Origin: Siphonodentalium dalli
Taxonomy: Eukaryota; Mollusca; Scaphopoda; Gadilida; Siphonodentaliidae
Length of the DNA: 64,000 bases
Assembly: GCA_032622095.1 (NCBI GenBank)
Contig: CP136061.1
Coordinates: 35,225,797-35,289,796 of the forward strand
Direction of reading: 5' to 3'
Shown here: positions 23,699-35,025 of the stretch, in pieces
Layout: each line of letters opens with the position of its first letter
Numbering within the stretch: the stretch's first letter is position 1
The notes under the pieces: model-generated
What the model was told of the DNA's origin: nothing
The model's input: only the letters and a program-made list of their open reading frames with translations
Databases searched by the model: none
Position numbers and translations under genes: made by a program

Positions 23699-26247
23699 CA
23701 ACTCTCTATATAGTATAAATCAACTCTCTATATAACATAAATCAACTCTCTATACAGTATAAATCAACTCTCTATATAGTATAAATCAACTCTCTATATA
23801 GTATAAATCAACTCTCTATATAGTATAAACCAACTCTCTATATAGTATAAATCAACTCTCTATATAGTATAAATCAACTCTCTATATAGTATAATTCAAC
23901 TCTCTATATAATATAAATCAACTCTCTATATAGTATAAATCAACTCTCTATATAGTATAAATCAACTCTCTATATAGTATAAATCAACTCTCTATATAGT
24001 ATAAACCAACTCTCTATATAGTATAAATCAACTCTCTATATAGTATAAATCAACTCTCTATATAGTATAATTCAACTCTCTATATAATATAAATCAACTC
24101 TCTATATAGTATAAACCAACTCTCTATATAGTATAAATCAACTCTCTATATAGTATAAATCAACTCTCTATATAGTATAAATCAACTCTCTACATAGTAT
24201 AAATCAACTCTCTATATAGTATAAATCAACTCTCTATATAGTATAATTCAACTCTATATATAGTATAAATCAACTCTCTATATAGTATAAATCAACTCTC
24301 TATATAGTATAAATCAACTCTCTATATAGTATAAATCAACTCTCTATATAGTATAAATCAACTCTCTATATAGTATAAATCAACTCTCTATATAGTATAA
24401 ATCAACTCTCTATATAGTATAAATCAACTCTCTATATAGTATAAATCAACTCTATATAGTATAAATCAACTCTCTATATAGTATAAATCAACTCTCTATA
24501 TAGTATAAATCAACTCTCTATATAGTATAAATCAACTCTCTATATAGTATAAATCAACTCTCTATATAGTATACATCAACTCTCTATATAGTATAAATCA
24601 ACTCTCTATATAGTATAAATCAACTCTCTATATAGTATAAATCAACTCTCTATATAGTATAAATCAACTCTCTATATAGTATAAATCAACTCTCTATATA
24701 GTATAAATCAACTCTCTATATAGTATAAATCAACTCTCTATATAGTATAAATCAACTCTCTATATAGTATAAATCAACTCTCTATATAGTATAAATCAAC
24801 TCTCTATATAGTATAAATTAATAATCCTAACCACTGTCAACTCTCTATATAGTATAAATCAACTCTCTATATAGTATAAATTAATAATGCTAACCACTGT
24901 CAACTCTCTATATAGTATAAATTAATAATGCTAACCACTGTCAACTCTCTATATAGTATAAATTAATAATGCTAACCACTGTCAACTCTCTATATAGTAT
25001 AAATCAACTCTCTATATAGTATAAATCAACTCTCTATATAGTATAAATTAATAATGCTAACCACTGTCAACTCTCTGTATAGTATAAATCAACTCTCTAT
25101 ATAGTATAAATTAATAATGCTAACCACTGTCAACTCTCTATGTAGTATAAATTAATAATGCTAACCACTGTCAACTCTCTATATAGTATAAATCAACTCT
25201 CTATATAGTATAAATCAACTCTCTATATAGTATAAATTAATAATGCTAACCACTGTCAACTCTCTATATAGTATAAATAAACTCTCTATATAGTATAAAT
25301 TAATAATGCTAACCACTGTCAACTCTCTATATAGTATAAATCAACTCTCTATATAGTATAAATCAACTCTCTATATAGTATAAATCAACTCTCTATATAG
25401 TATAAATCAACTCTCTATATAGTATAAATCAACTCTCTATATAGTATAAATCAACTCTCTATATAGTATAATTCAACTCTCTATATAATATAAATCAACT
25501 CTCTATATAGTATAAATCAACTCTCTATATAGTATAAATCAACTCTCTATATAGTTTAAATCAACTCTCTATATAGTATAAATCAACTCTCTATATAGTA
25601 TAAATCAACTCTCTATATAGTATAAATCAACTCTCTATATAGTATAAATCAACTCTCTATATAGTATAAATCAACTCTCTATATAGTATAAATCAACTCT
25701 CTATATAGTATAAATTAATAATGCTAACCACTGTCAACTCTCTGTATAGTATAAATCAACTCTCTATATAGTATAAATTAATAATGCTAACCACTGTCAA
25801 CTCTCTATATAGTATAAATTAATAATGCTAACCACTGTCAACTCTCTATATAGTATAAATTAATAATGCTAACCACTGTCAATTCTCTATATAGTATAAA
25901 TCAACTCTCTATATAGTATAAATCAACTCTCTATATAGTATAAATCAACTCTCTATATAGTATAAATTAATAATGCTAACCACTGTCAACTCCCTATATA
26001 GTATAAATCAACTCTCTATATAGTATAAATTAATAATGCTAACCACTGTCAACTCTCTATATAGTATAAATCAACTCTCTATATAGTATAAATCAACTCT
26101 CTATATAGTATAAATCAACTCTCTATATAGTATAAATCAACTATCTATATAGTATAAATCAACTCTCTATATAGTATAAATCTGCTCTCTATATAGTATA
26201 AATCAACTCTCTATATAGTATAAATCAACTCTCTATATAGTATAAAT
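23699..26247 (+). repeat. 22-bp satellite array, about 110 units
   Basis: The unit is CAACTCTCTATATAGTATAA plus AT. Most units are identical or differ by one base. In the second half (from about 24813) the longer block TTAATAATGCTAACCACTGT is inserted between units many times, giving a higher-order pattern; that block is the flanking MITE sequence. No coding capacity. Confidence 0.95.
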
Positions 26248-26460
26248 TTTCCAAAACGTGTTATATATCAACATTTTGTTCAACGAAATTTGGTATCCAG
26301 AATATGTCGGTCGGCTCGTAGAATATTTGCCAGGCAGCCAAATATTCCAGGTGGTTAAAATAGCATGTTTCAAAAATCCATATCTGATAACTCCGAGCTT
26401 TGATGTGTTGCTCGAATCAGATAGTTTTAAATCCGAAACCAAAGAAATAGTAAAAATAAG

Positions 26461-27130
26461 TCTTGTCACGGAGTCGCGGCCATTGTGGTTCCATCCAGCC
26501 CCGTTCCGTGGTTTTAGTGATATACATGTCATTAAAGTTATGGAGTATTATTCCATATTTGCATGGAGCTTTTGAATATTCATGCATGCCATATATGGAC
26601 CTTTTGAATATTCATGATTTCCATATATGGAATGATTCTCCAAAACTTTGACCTGTATGACTAGGGAAGTCGGTAGCGTACTGGTCTCTCGTGCTAGCGG
26701 ACCGGGGATCGCAACCTGGTCATGCAGGGTATTCTGACAAAACTCAGAACTGGGTCAGATACCAAGTTCGTCAGGCTGAAAAGTCTCATTCGAGATCACT
26801 GAATAAAGATCCGAATGCAAAATTCCGATTTCCCCATTACAACATTTGTCCAGGTATGTTGTCGTGGGTGCAGTATATATACGTTGTCCGATCGGGCGCG
26901 GACATTAATGGCTGACCCCTGTACACGCATATGTGTGCACGTTAAAGAATGCTATACTGGACTGGAGTCACCACAGGATTATAAAGTTACTCGGCTGGGG
27001 TAGCACCTATAGACCAGTGCGCCTGTAACCGAAATGTTCCTGCGATGCAATAACTACAGATACAGACTAAAACTACGAACGGGGTGGATAGATCCAATAT
27101 GGCCGCGACTCAGTGACAAGGCTTATTATG
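26461..27130. mobile_element. Second copy of the GTCACTGAGTCGCGGCC inverted-repeat element
   Basis: The left side has GTCACGGAGTCGCGGCCAT, CCGTTCCGTGGTTTTAGTG and the right side has CCAATATGGCCGCGACTCAG. The order matches 6405-6662. Its right arm is interrupted by a SINE (26663-27069). Confidence 0.6.
26663..27069 (+). mobile_element. tRNA-derived SINE
   Basis: The head GGAAGTCGGTAGCGTACTGG, TCTCGTGCTAGCGGACCGG, GGGATCGCAACC resembles a tRNA with A-box and B-box regions (GGGATCGCAACC against GGTTCGANNCC). The body has GCACGTTAAAGAATGC and a tail rich in CTACAGATACAGACT. A second head of the same family is at 34963-35025 (minus), where the A box is intact (TAGCCGAGAGG). Confidence 0.6.
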
Positions 27131-27219
27131 AGCGTTAATTCGGATTGTGTATCTTTAGCACGTAATTATTTTTTGTCAGGATAGAAAATTCCAATGATCG
27201 TCTCGTATAAAGAGCGTTC

Positions 27220-27960
27220 ATGTCTCAGTCGCCCAAAGTGGCAGATGATAAAGAGCGCTTCCTCATTTTGAGCTTTGTTTTCGTTTTCGATCAAATGGTC
27301 TTCAAGTTGAAACGCGCTCGTTTGCCTTCCACTCCCTGGATGGACTGCGTGTACACGCCGTCTCTATATATACGCGCCTGCTTTAAATGGACGAACCCCG
27401 TAGAACGAGGATATCCTTTACCCAATGTGCTATCACCATGTCAAAGGACAACAAAATCCCATAATTAACACCCAAGTTACAAGCTGAAATGTTCTTTCCG
27501 ACACAAAATTATCAAATTTCCAAGTCAAACAAGGGCCAAAGCTCTGGTAAAAATTAAAGGACGAAACCCGTAGTATGTGGGTATCTTTTCCCCAACCTGT
27601 GCTATCACCATGCCAAAGGACAACGGAATCCAATAATAAAGACATCCAAAGCGTGGCGTTTGTTATGGAAGCGTTGACGAGTTTTACACTAAGTCCATCA
27701 AAGGGCCGTAACTCTGGGGGGGGGGGGGGGGGGAGTGCGGACAAAACCTGCATTATGTGGAGATCTTTCCACAATGCTGGTCTACCGGCATACCAAAGGG
27801 CAAAGGACATCCAAATTGGACGACCGATACTCAATGAGCTGTGTTTTTAAATGTTTGTTACGGGCAGACGGATGGAACGACGGCTCGAATAACGGCTCGA
27901 CGAACGGAAGGACGGACGGACGTTATAAAGGCATTATAAAGGGATGGGAGTATGTGTCTT
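27220..27960. repeat. Dispersed repeat with 'CTCTGGTAAAAATTAAA' units
   Basis: About three diverged tandem units share GTGCTATCACCATG, CCAAAGGACAACG, GGGCC.AA.CTCTGG and ACGAAACCCGTAG, ending in a GACGGACGGACG run. A related repeat is at 60780-61262. A long G run lies near 27716-27734. The overlapping open frames are probably not genes. Confidence 0.45.
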
Positions 27961-28421
27961 CTTCAAGCGATTTTGATAAGACGTCCATCAACTGTGATCC
28001 CCAGTAGTTTGGGAATGATTCCTTCTTAAATATCAGGTAATTGCCATAATAAATGTCATCTTAATATTGAGAAAGTACCAACTTGAATTATTTGATAGTG
28101 ATTGGAACATTTTATAACATAGTGGATAACCATTTAAATTTTCAAAAGAAAAAAATAAACTCAACCTAATAGCTTATCCTCACCCGCACTGCACTGCGTG
28201 CTGCTTGGCCAGACCTTTGAGAAATACATGCAATTGACTATTTAAAGATGGTCTGTCTATTCCATTTAACAAGTTTTATATAGTTTCCTGGGCATAAAAT
28301 AATAAATATGAATCAAAGACCCATGTCTGGAAACTCTTCTATCAATTAATATTTATTTTATTTAGAATTATTTGGTATATGTACATACAATCAATTCGGA
28401 CATTTTTACGGGCTATTTTAG

Positions 28422-29910
28422 AACACAACGGCCATGAAACTCAGAACTCAGAGGTCTCCCACTTGCTTTGATCCGAACATTTCCACGAGGCTCAAAGCTA
28501 TCCCAATTGAATGTATGTATTATACCAGAAAATTCAAAATAAATTCAACATTAATTGACAGAAACATTTCCTGACAGGGGTTATTGACCCATATCTATTA
28601 TCTGATACCGAGGAACTATATACAACCTGTTATAGAAAGAGATAGACCATTTTATGTTCTGTTATAATACTTCAAAACACTGTCCAAATTATTAAGGCTG
28701 GTATTAAAAATATCTGTGTTTGTTTGCCCATTCCCTACCCTGTGTTTTATAATTGGGTAGGTACAGTAATGCCCTAAATAATCGACTCTGTAACCACAGC
28801 AGAGTTATGGGTAACTTTTCAGGATTTAGTCAGAAATATGGCTTGTTGCCATTCATCGGAAAGCTCTCATTGAGAGCTTCATATTTCCGATTAAATCCTG
28901 AAAAGTTACCCACAATTCTGCTGTGGTTAAGAAGTCGATTAATTAGGGCATTACTGTAGGTACAATAATGCTCTAAGTAATCGACTTCTCAACCACAGCA
29001 GAATTATGGGTAACTTTTCAGGATTTAGTCGGAAATATGGCTTGTTGCCATTCATCGGAACGCTCTCCCCGAGAGCTTTCCGATGAATGGCAACAAGCCA
29101 TATTTCCGACTAAATCCTGAAAAGTTACCCATAATTATGCTGTGGTTAAGCAGTCGATTACTTAGAGCATTACTGTATGTAAATTATGGTGATTTCTATA
29201 AGTATTAAACTGATTGGTTTTATTCAATGAAATAAGTCCACAATATGTCTTTAAACCTGGAACATGGAACTTTATTTGTTTTATCTGTACATGAAGCATT
29301 ATTTAACTTTTAACAGCTTTTAAGAGTATTAAATGAAGGTGGTCATGTTGGAAAATTTAATCGTATTTGTGGGAAAGGGAGTGACAAATGCAATAAAACA
29401 ACATAATGTGTATGATACAGTAATGCTCTAAATAATCGACTCTTTAACCACAGAAGAATTATGGGTAATTATTCAGGATTTAGTAGGAAATATGGCTTGT
29501 TGCCATTCATTAGAAATCTCTCAGGGAGAGCTTTCCGATGAATGGCAACAAGCCATATTTCCAACTAAATCCTGAAAAGTTACCCATAATTCTGCTGTGG
29601 TTAAAGGAGTCGATTACTTAGGGCATTACTGTAGGTCGATAAATCCAAATGTTCTGTCCACCTAACGATAGGCACTAAACATCAAGAGCCCCAGAACGTA
29701 TTTCCAAACAAAACTTCTAGCATCGGAGCCATACTTCCAAAGCTTGGGTATTCAGACAAAAATCCTCTAAAATGGCGTAAAAAGACCTTCCCATGCAAAT
29801 CATCTTTAGAAATGGAATTTGGGAGTGATGTTCGACTAATTGACTTGAAATCAACTTCTCCTGCGTACGTGTCAACTTCTGAGGCCGCTATTAATAAAAT
29901 CTTTGTTTGA
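28422..29910 (+). CDS. Candidate last two exons of an unrecognised gene
   Basis: Exon 28422-28512 lies between TATTTTAG| and |GTATGTATT and reads NTTAMKLRTQRSPTCFDPNI and ten more residues in phase. Exon 29672-29910 follows CCTAACGATAG| and stays open for 78 codons to TGA: the stretch includes IGAILPKLGYSDKN, WRKKTFPCKSSLEMEFGSDV and the C-terminus SEAAINKIFV. The phases fit (1, then 2 bases). The codon pattern and amino-acid mix look coding, but I recognise no family. The 5' exons are unknown. The intron contains three TA-flanked MITEs, and the last exon starts about 40 bases after one of them. It converges on MRPS30. The acceptor choice is uncertain. Confidence 0.35.
28764..28956. mobile_element. 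Tc1/mariner-type MITE (CAGTAATGC ends)
   Basis: The ends are CAGTAATGCCCTAAATAATC and the complement, flanked by TA. It folds into one long hairpin around CATTCATCGGAAAGCTCTC. TA targets with CAGT ends fit Tc1/mariner. Confidence 0.75.
28963..29175. mobile_element. Tc1/mariner-type MITE, second copy
   Basis: It lies in tandem with the previous copy, only six bases away. The left end reads CAATAATGC (one change) and the right end GCATTACTG, with TA on both sides. The hairpin arms are nearly perfect (CGGAACGCTCTCCCCGAGAG at the turn). Confidence 0.75.
29418..29631. mobile_element. Tc1/mariner-type MITE, third copy
   Basis: Same ends, hairpin and TA flanks. It ends 40 bases before the proposed exon at 29672. 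Confidence 0.75.
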
Positions 29911-30266
29911 AAATGTAGCAAGGTTATATCATTGGTTGAACTCACAATATTATAAAAATAATTTGTTTTCTCTGTGAGACTGATAAAAAAATTCTAGTAG
30001 GGGGCTTTTCATTTGGTAAGTAGGGAGTATGAAAACAAACAAATTAAAATTTCGGCCTAAATGATAATCCAAAGTTGGCATCACCCCATGGAGATCAAAG
30101 AGGGGACAGCTTGAAGGGACTGTATGTCACCCTAAGCACTGTTCCCAAAATGAATAGATATATGTATGAAATTGATTTATGAATTGTTTATAAACTGTTA
30201 TAGATATATAATAAACACATCATAAGAACACAACTTAAACAAGTACAAGTTATTCCATTTGGAATA

Positions 30267-31658
30267 TTACTGTTGTTCGTCGTAAACAAATTCATCCATT
30301 TCTTTCTTCTTTTCAGCTTTAAATGTTATCAATGCAGGATTTATGTTGTCATTTATTGTTGCCCTCCTAGTCTCTTCAGTTTTATACTGACAAGATGACA
30401 AAGTTGGCATAATGAAGCATTTTATAATGTTTTCTAAGCACTCATCACTAAATTCTACAACCTCGCCATTCTCAATCCCACCATACAGCTCCATCTCATT
30501 TGAATACCAGCAAATATTTCTCAATGAGTTTCCGCTATCATCCTTCCATAACTTCAAAGAGTTAAGCTGGTATGCAAAGAAAGAAAAATGTTGCCCATCA
30601 GTAACAACAGTTTGAGTCGATAAAGGGTATTCCAAGTCTTGACAAATATTAAATCCTTGATGATGTGCTAAGGAAACAAGCCATAGGAAGGATGCTGACA
30701 TTCCATAACCCTGCCGCATTTGCTGGACATGTTCAGCCCCGTAGTCTGGTTCCAGATCATCAACCTCATGTGTGAGGAGAAAGGACATCTGTCCAAATTT
30801 GCATGGATCACCTGACCTGAATCCTGGAATCATGGATAACGATTCACTCTGATGCTCCTGGAGATATACCTCTGGAGAATAATTAATATCTGTAACTATT
30901 CCTTCTTTACATATTTCTTGATCCATTGGAATGAATGGATGAAGTGGATATTCACTTCTGATCTGGAAGTCTGCAGTGAATTCAGACTGCAGTCTTGCAT
31001 GTGTTTGGTCATCACACCTATCAGGGGAACTTATTCCATATCTATCCCAGAACCCTTCTACATGAACCCGTTCATCAATCTGACTCATGTGGATATGCCT
31101 GAAATGACTGGCAAGAAAGCAATGAAGAACGTGAATAATTTTCCTCAGGAAGAAGACATTGTCTTGTGTTGATCTATCGGATTCCTGGCTCTCTGCTCTT
31201 GACAACCTGTTTCTTTCAGACAGGATTGCTTTGATGATAATAGGCTTCAGTTCATTTGCAAGATTGCTGACATTCAAATTGCTGTAAATTTGCGGAAGGC
31301 CGTGCACTAGGTGAGTTTTTGTTGCAAAACACTGATAATCAAGAGTTCTTGGAATGGTTGACAATACATTGAAGTTCCAGATTTTAGAATCACGATTATT
31401 CACTTTTAGCCTCTCAATTTGTTCTTCCAATGATGCCATCTCAGAGAGTTTTGTCTGAAGATTTTTCCATTTCCATGCTTCATTTTCTGTCATCTTTCCC
31501 CATCTTTCCCCCGGAGGAAATCTGGATTTTATCGGAGGGTAGTGACCCATTTCAGTATTGGCACAGATGCTTGCATTATTTCGCATCAAACTCCATTTGT
31601 AATTTCGAAATATTGGCATTTTAAAATACATCGTCGTCAAACGCATGGGCGCAGCCAT
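30267..31658 (-). CDS. MRPS30: Mitochondrial ribosomal protein MRPS30 (mL65) homologue
   Basis: A 463-codon single-exon gene. The product is a metazoan-specific protein of the mitochondrial ribosome, now placed in the large subunit as mL65. Recognition rests on the C-terminal half: TDGQHFSFFAYQLNSL, RNICW, LY.GIE and the following acidic helix (about residues 353-415) line up by memory with human MRPS30 (TDGKYFSFFCYQLNTL, KNICW), as does YPPI near residue 40. The N-terminus MAAPMRLTTMYFKMPIFRNY is basic and fits a mitochondrial presequence. The ATG at 31658 has a good context (AAAATGG); the frame stays open upstream to a GTG at 31700, but that is not a credible start. Human MRPS30 is about 439 aa and split by introns; here no intron is seen, so loss of introns or a retrocopy is possible. 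The frame is intact. Confidence 0.88.
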   Translation of the reverse strand: MAAPMRLTTMYFKMPIFRNYKWSLMRNNASICANTEMGHYPPIKSRFPPGERWGKMTENEAWKWKNLQTKLSEMASLEEQIERLKVNNRDSKIWNFNVLSTIPRTLDYQCFATKTHLVHGLPQIYSNLNVSNLANELKPIIIKAILSERNRLSRAESQESDRSTQDNVFFLRKIIHVLHCFLASHFRHIHMSQIDERVHVEGFWDRYGISSPDRCDDQTHARLQSEFTADFQIRSEYPLHPFIPMDQEICKEGIVTDINYSPEVYLQEHQSESLSMIPGFRSGDPCKFGQMSFLLTHEVDDLEPDYGAEHVQQMRQGYGMSASFLWLVSLAHHQGFNICQDLEYPLSTQTVVTDGQHFSFFAYQLNSLKLWKDDSGNSLRNICWYSNEMELYGGIENGEVVEFSDECLENIIKCFIMPTLSSCQYKTEETRRATINDNINPALITFKAEKKKEMDEFVYDEQQ

Positions 31659-31696
31659 TTTTATTGGGGAATTCCCTAAATTAAAAATAGATGGAG

Positions 31697-31722
31697 TCAC
31701 GTGATTTTTCAGATATCACGTG
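31697..31722 (-). promoter_or_regulatory. Paired CACGTG E-boxes upstream of MRPS30
   Basis: CACGTG occurs at 31698-31703 (within TCACGTGA) and at 31717-31722, 40 and 59 bases before the MRPS30 start. Such boxes are bound by bHLH-ZIP factors (USF, MYC, TFE families). No TATA box is apparent. Function is inferred from position only. Confidence 0.5.
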
Positions 31723-31967
31723 GAAAGCGGATGAGGCTGTCACATGATTTGCAAAAAGTTTCACAAAGTCATGTTCAGGAAGTGTTCGAACGTAAGTTCA
31801 TCATCGATGTAACATTCTACCACAAAGCACATGTTTATTGAATACAAACGAGTAGCAGTTGAACCAACTTATACATGTATGAATATACGAATAAAAGTAA
31901 TTAACTTGTATACGCACTGTATCTGTAGTTGTTACGTCCTAGTGACCAAGGCTGGCTTTTACAGGAC

Positions 31968-32115
31968 GGGATCGAGTAGATCCATAATTTTTCCAGGAAT
32001 TTTTTTTTGCCGAACCCGTGACTTCTTCGCCACGGTAGGGATCTTTAACGTGCGTACATTGTTGCACACGGGACAACCATTAGCGTCGGCTCCCGATCCG
32101 ACGTTGTGCCAAGTT
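31968..32115 (+). mobile_element. SINE body fragment
   Basis: GAACCCGTGACTTCTTCGCC, AGGGATCTTTAACGTGCGTA, ACACGGGACAACC and CCCGATCCGACG in this order resemble the conserved body of a SINE common in marine invertebrates. The head is missing. Confidence 0.4.
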
Positions 32116-32394
32116 ATGGTTATGGTTTATTGGAAATTCCGCCGTTTATTTAACAGCGCACCCCCATATATATGGGGTAAAATACATGTAAAAGACTGTC
32201 TAATAAAAACAAAGCAATGACAGTTCACATGTAGTTCCTAACAGGTTTTTTTGGAACACAGCTGGTACAACAGCGCAGAAGGTGAGGCCGAAAGTTCCGA
32301 AACAATTTGAGTTGAGTCCAGGATGTTATTGGAGAGCCTGGAACTGCCCTGAATGTCAAGTCCATCCACCGATCCCTCCAGAGAACATATCACA

Positions 32395-32725
32395 TCGCCC
32401 GAACTCTGTACACCAGTGCAAGCTCTTTCATGATGAAGTCAATGTATAGACGCATATTCAGATCAATCATGTGAACCGCGAAACTCTGTATACCCAGTTC
32501 GAAATGAACTCATGACTCGAATAACGCATATTCAGATCAACGATCCGCGAAACTCTGTTATACAGAAAAGTACATATAATATAAATAGGCCTATAAATAT
32601 CACAACAACAAAATACTAGGGTCTCTGTATAAACGCATTTCAGACCGGAGCGCTGCGAAACTCTGTATCCGAAGCAAAGTATCACGCATATTCAGATCGG
32701 CAACATGACTGCGAAACTCTGTATA
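32395..32725. repeat. Interspersed short repeat, CGCGAAACTCTGTAT / GCATATTCAGATC
   Basis: Four to five irregularly spaced pairs of ACGCATATTCAGATC and GCGAAACTCTGTAT. Spacing varies from about 35 to 130 bases, so it is not a simple tandem array. Function unknown. Confidence 0.5.
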
Positions 32726-33373
32726 TATAAAATCCATTCTGATAGAGTTGGTGCATCGCATGTCAATGACAAAAGGTCAAAGTTCACGGAAGAAACAGCA
32801 GACCAACGATGACACTGCAACGCATAGTTCACACTCCTCAACTGCACCAGCAGGATAATATAATGATTGTTCAGTAAAACATAGTTTAAAACAGTTAAAA
32901 CGCAAAGTTGGAGTAAAACAGTCCGAAGGAAAGGCTGGGTAAGAAATGGCGGTCTCCCCTATCTTCGTGGCAATGTGCTGTCGGAGAGAATCGTCGAGAC
33001 ACAACACACGAGTCGGATCGACAGAGTTCAGGATCGAACACGCTGGAAACACTTAGGTCCATGCTTGTCATCATCACAGATGAAATTTACAACATTAAAA
33101 TACATTCCGCCACGAAACATAAAAGAAAATCCGAGCAGGCCAGCTCCCGCGTGCCTCCTTCCTCGAACGCCATTTCCATTCAAGTGTAGTGTCATCCCTG
33201 GTCATGACATTACGAGAGGAGCAGAGGTACGTACGAAGTTAGTCCAGTACGCATTTTTTCAAATTTTGTCTGAGACTCTTTGGCTTCTGGAATCTTTCTC
33301 AGATCACTGATCGTGCCATCGATGATTGATTTGTGATGCCTGTGGTACTGGGAATGCAGATGGCGACACAAAG

Positions 33374-33470
33374 TCCGACCGATATTTTGTCGGATTTGAA
33401 CCCTCGACCGTGTCGAAGGTGTAGCTCAGAGGTCGGCCCACAAACCAACTGAGCTATCCGCTCCTCCCTA
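33374..33470 (-). mobile_element. tRNA-like SINE head
   Basis: Read on the minus strand: GGAGCGGATAGCTCAGTTGG (A box TAGCTCAGTTGG), then CGAGGGTTCAAATCCGAC (B box GGTTCAAATCC). The acceptor stem does not close and the variable region is long, so this is a tRNA-derived SINE rather than a functional tRNA gene. Confidence 0.6.
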
Positions 33471-34086
33471 TGTACACTGCACTGTAATAAGTCTGTATGG
33501 TAATCGTACTGTATCGGTATGTACATGTACATATGTAATTGGTCGAAAATCTAGTAGGTACCAGTACTCAATGGGTAGACTATTTAACAAATAAGCACGA
33601 TTGCATTAGTGTCAACTTGAAGTTTAAACAATGCAAGCACATTGTTGACAATTATGAATAATCTCAGCAGGATTGTAAAATATGTGAGGCCAATTTCACA
33701 TTAATTAATTAATAATTGCTCAAACTCAAGTGATTTAATTAATGATCAATGAATATATTACAAATTATACAATATTGTATTAAATGAGGCTCTGTGGAAA
33801 CCATGATGGCTTATAGCAGGTCAGAGCCCTATAATATTACAATAATTCTGGTAGAGTTGACATAAACTACATGTGGGTGCCAGTGCAAGAGCAGAAGAAC
33901 AGTTGGGAGAGTGATGTAGGTTGGGGGAGGGCGTGTGGTACATGGTGTACATAATATGTTGGATATATGCTCATAAGCAATAAAACTATATGTTAATTGA
34001 ATTCATGAAACAATATTAATTCAGTTTAATACATGTAAGTGTGTAAGGATGTGACTGAATCACCAGTGGTGCTCAGTTGATTTAGG

Positions 34087-34290
34087 CTAAGAATATGGCA
34101 GTTTTTTTATATAGTAGGTCATTAACACACATGGATCATTTATGATAAAGTAATCTTTTAGATATTTGGGGTAGTCAATACTAGTTTCAATGCGTAATCT
34201 GCAATCTTCAGGGAGGCTATTCCATAATGCTCGGGCTCTGTTTGAGATTGCGTTTTTTGAGGGTTTGGTCCTTTTAAATTCATGATATAG
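34087..34290 (-). pseudogene. LINE reverse-transcriptase C-terminal remnant
   Basis: The minus-strand frame reads NAISNRARALWNSLPEDCRL and continues to YPKYLKDYF. The NRA..LWNSLP..CR....S...FK..LK..L pattern is the usual tail of CR1/Jockey-like LINE polymerases. The catalytic domain is absent, so this is a 5'-truncated copy. Confidence 0.5.
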
Positions 34291-34424
34291 GCTGAAGCAG
34301 CTCTCAGTTTCACTGAAACGCAACTCAATTCTGCTGAAGCGCAATTTAATTGTGCTAAAAATCATTTGCTCTGAGGCGCAATTATTATATTCCTATCTCA
34401 CACCCCTGCGAGATGAATGACTTA

Positions 34425-34549
34425 TAGCCAATGCATTCTCTTATATATGCGAGGCTCCATATGGGAGAATTACATAATATATAAGAGAATGCAATGTACT
34501 GGCACAGGGCCTTTAATGCTGAACCAGTGCAGCTCCCATATTCTAAAGG
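34425..34549 (-). mobile_element. CCCTTTCATGA-family MITE, partial
   Basis: One hairpin module (CCAATGCATTCTCTTATATA and complement) followed by TTTAATGCTGAACCAGTGCA and GCTCCCAT before TTAA. The other half is missing. Confidence 0.55.
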
Positions 34550-34962
34550 TTAAAAATATTTGGTCAATTCTGGTTTATTCCTGACATCTGGTTTCTATAT
34601 TATCGGCAGATTCTTTAATTGGAACCAAGTTAGAGACAGGAACCAGCCCAGAGAATTCAAATCGGGAGAAGTAATTTCTCCCTATGTAGAGTATTAGGGA
34701 ATAATGGACTGTTACCAGGGAGAAATCATAAAGGCTGAAGTTCAATTTACTCCTTAATATGACCTTTCTGTGATCCAATATAACACTAGAAGCCTATTTA
34801 TATTACCATTATTCTGTACTTATAGTCAATAAATATAATTCAAATGTGTTGTTTGAAATATGAAAATTGTTAAATGAGAGATAAGTCACTTCTCCAAAGG
34901 ACATATATAGGGAGAAGTGGCACATTATATGGAGAAGATGTCTCCCATATTGCAGGTTGCAA

Positions 34963-35025
34963 TACCGGTCCGCTAGCATGAGAGACCATTACGATACCTC
35001 TCGGCTACCGACTTCCATTTCTGTA
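34963..35025 (-). mobile_element. tRNA-derived SINE head, same family as 26663
   Basis: The minus strand reads GGAAGTCGGTAGCCGAGAGG, TATCGTAATGGTCTCTCATG, CTAGCGGACCGG. This is the intact form of the head that is shortened at 26663. Confidence 0.55.

Larger units (their letters stand above)
23583..27154. mobile_element. GGTACTCAATCCG-family MITE expanded by satellite and nested insertions
   Basis: The left end AGATACACAATCCGATCCGATG and right end AATTCGGATTGTGTATCT match the 18419 copy (416 bp). The interior blocks TTATCAGAATCGATTA and ATCAACATTTTGTTCAACGA are now separated by a 2.5-kb satellite (23699-26247). The right half is broken by the inverted-repeat element at 26461-27130, which itself holds a SINE. 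The flanking TTAA has decayed (TTAG on the right). Confidence 0.65.

Noticed and set aside
23699-26247. The 22-bp array could be taken for a CRISPR-like repeat
   Set aside because: The units are directly adjacent without unique spacers, and the window is eukaryotic; the inserted blocks are copies of one MITE segment.
29682-29945. Minus-strand open frame of 87 codons
   Set aside because: It overlaps the plus-strand candidate exon 29672-29910, which has better codon pattern and splice phase; I treat the minus frame as its shadow.
31659-31700. A 14-codon N-terminal extension of MRPS30
   Set aside because: It begins with GTG and runs through a CACGTG promoter box; the ATG at 31658 has good context and gives a plausible presequence.
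33374-33470. A functional tRNA gene
   Set aside because: A and B boxes are good, but the acceptor stem cannot be closed and the arm lengths are wrong; it fits a SINE head.
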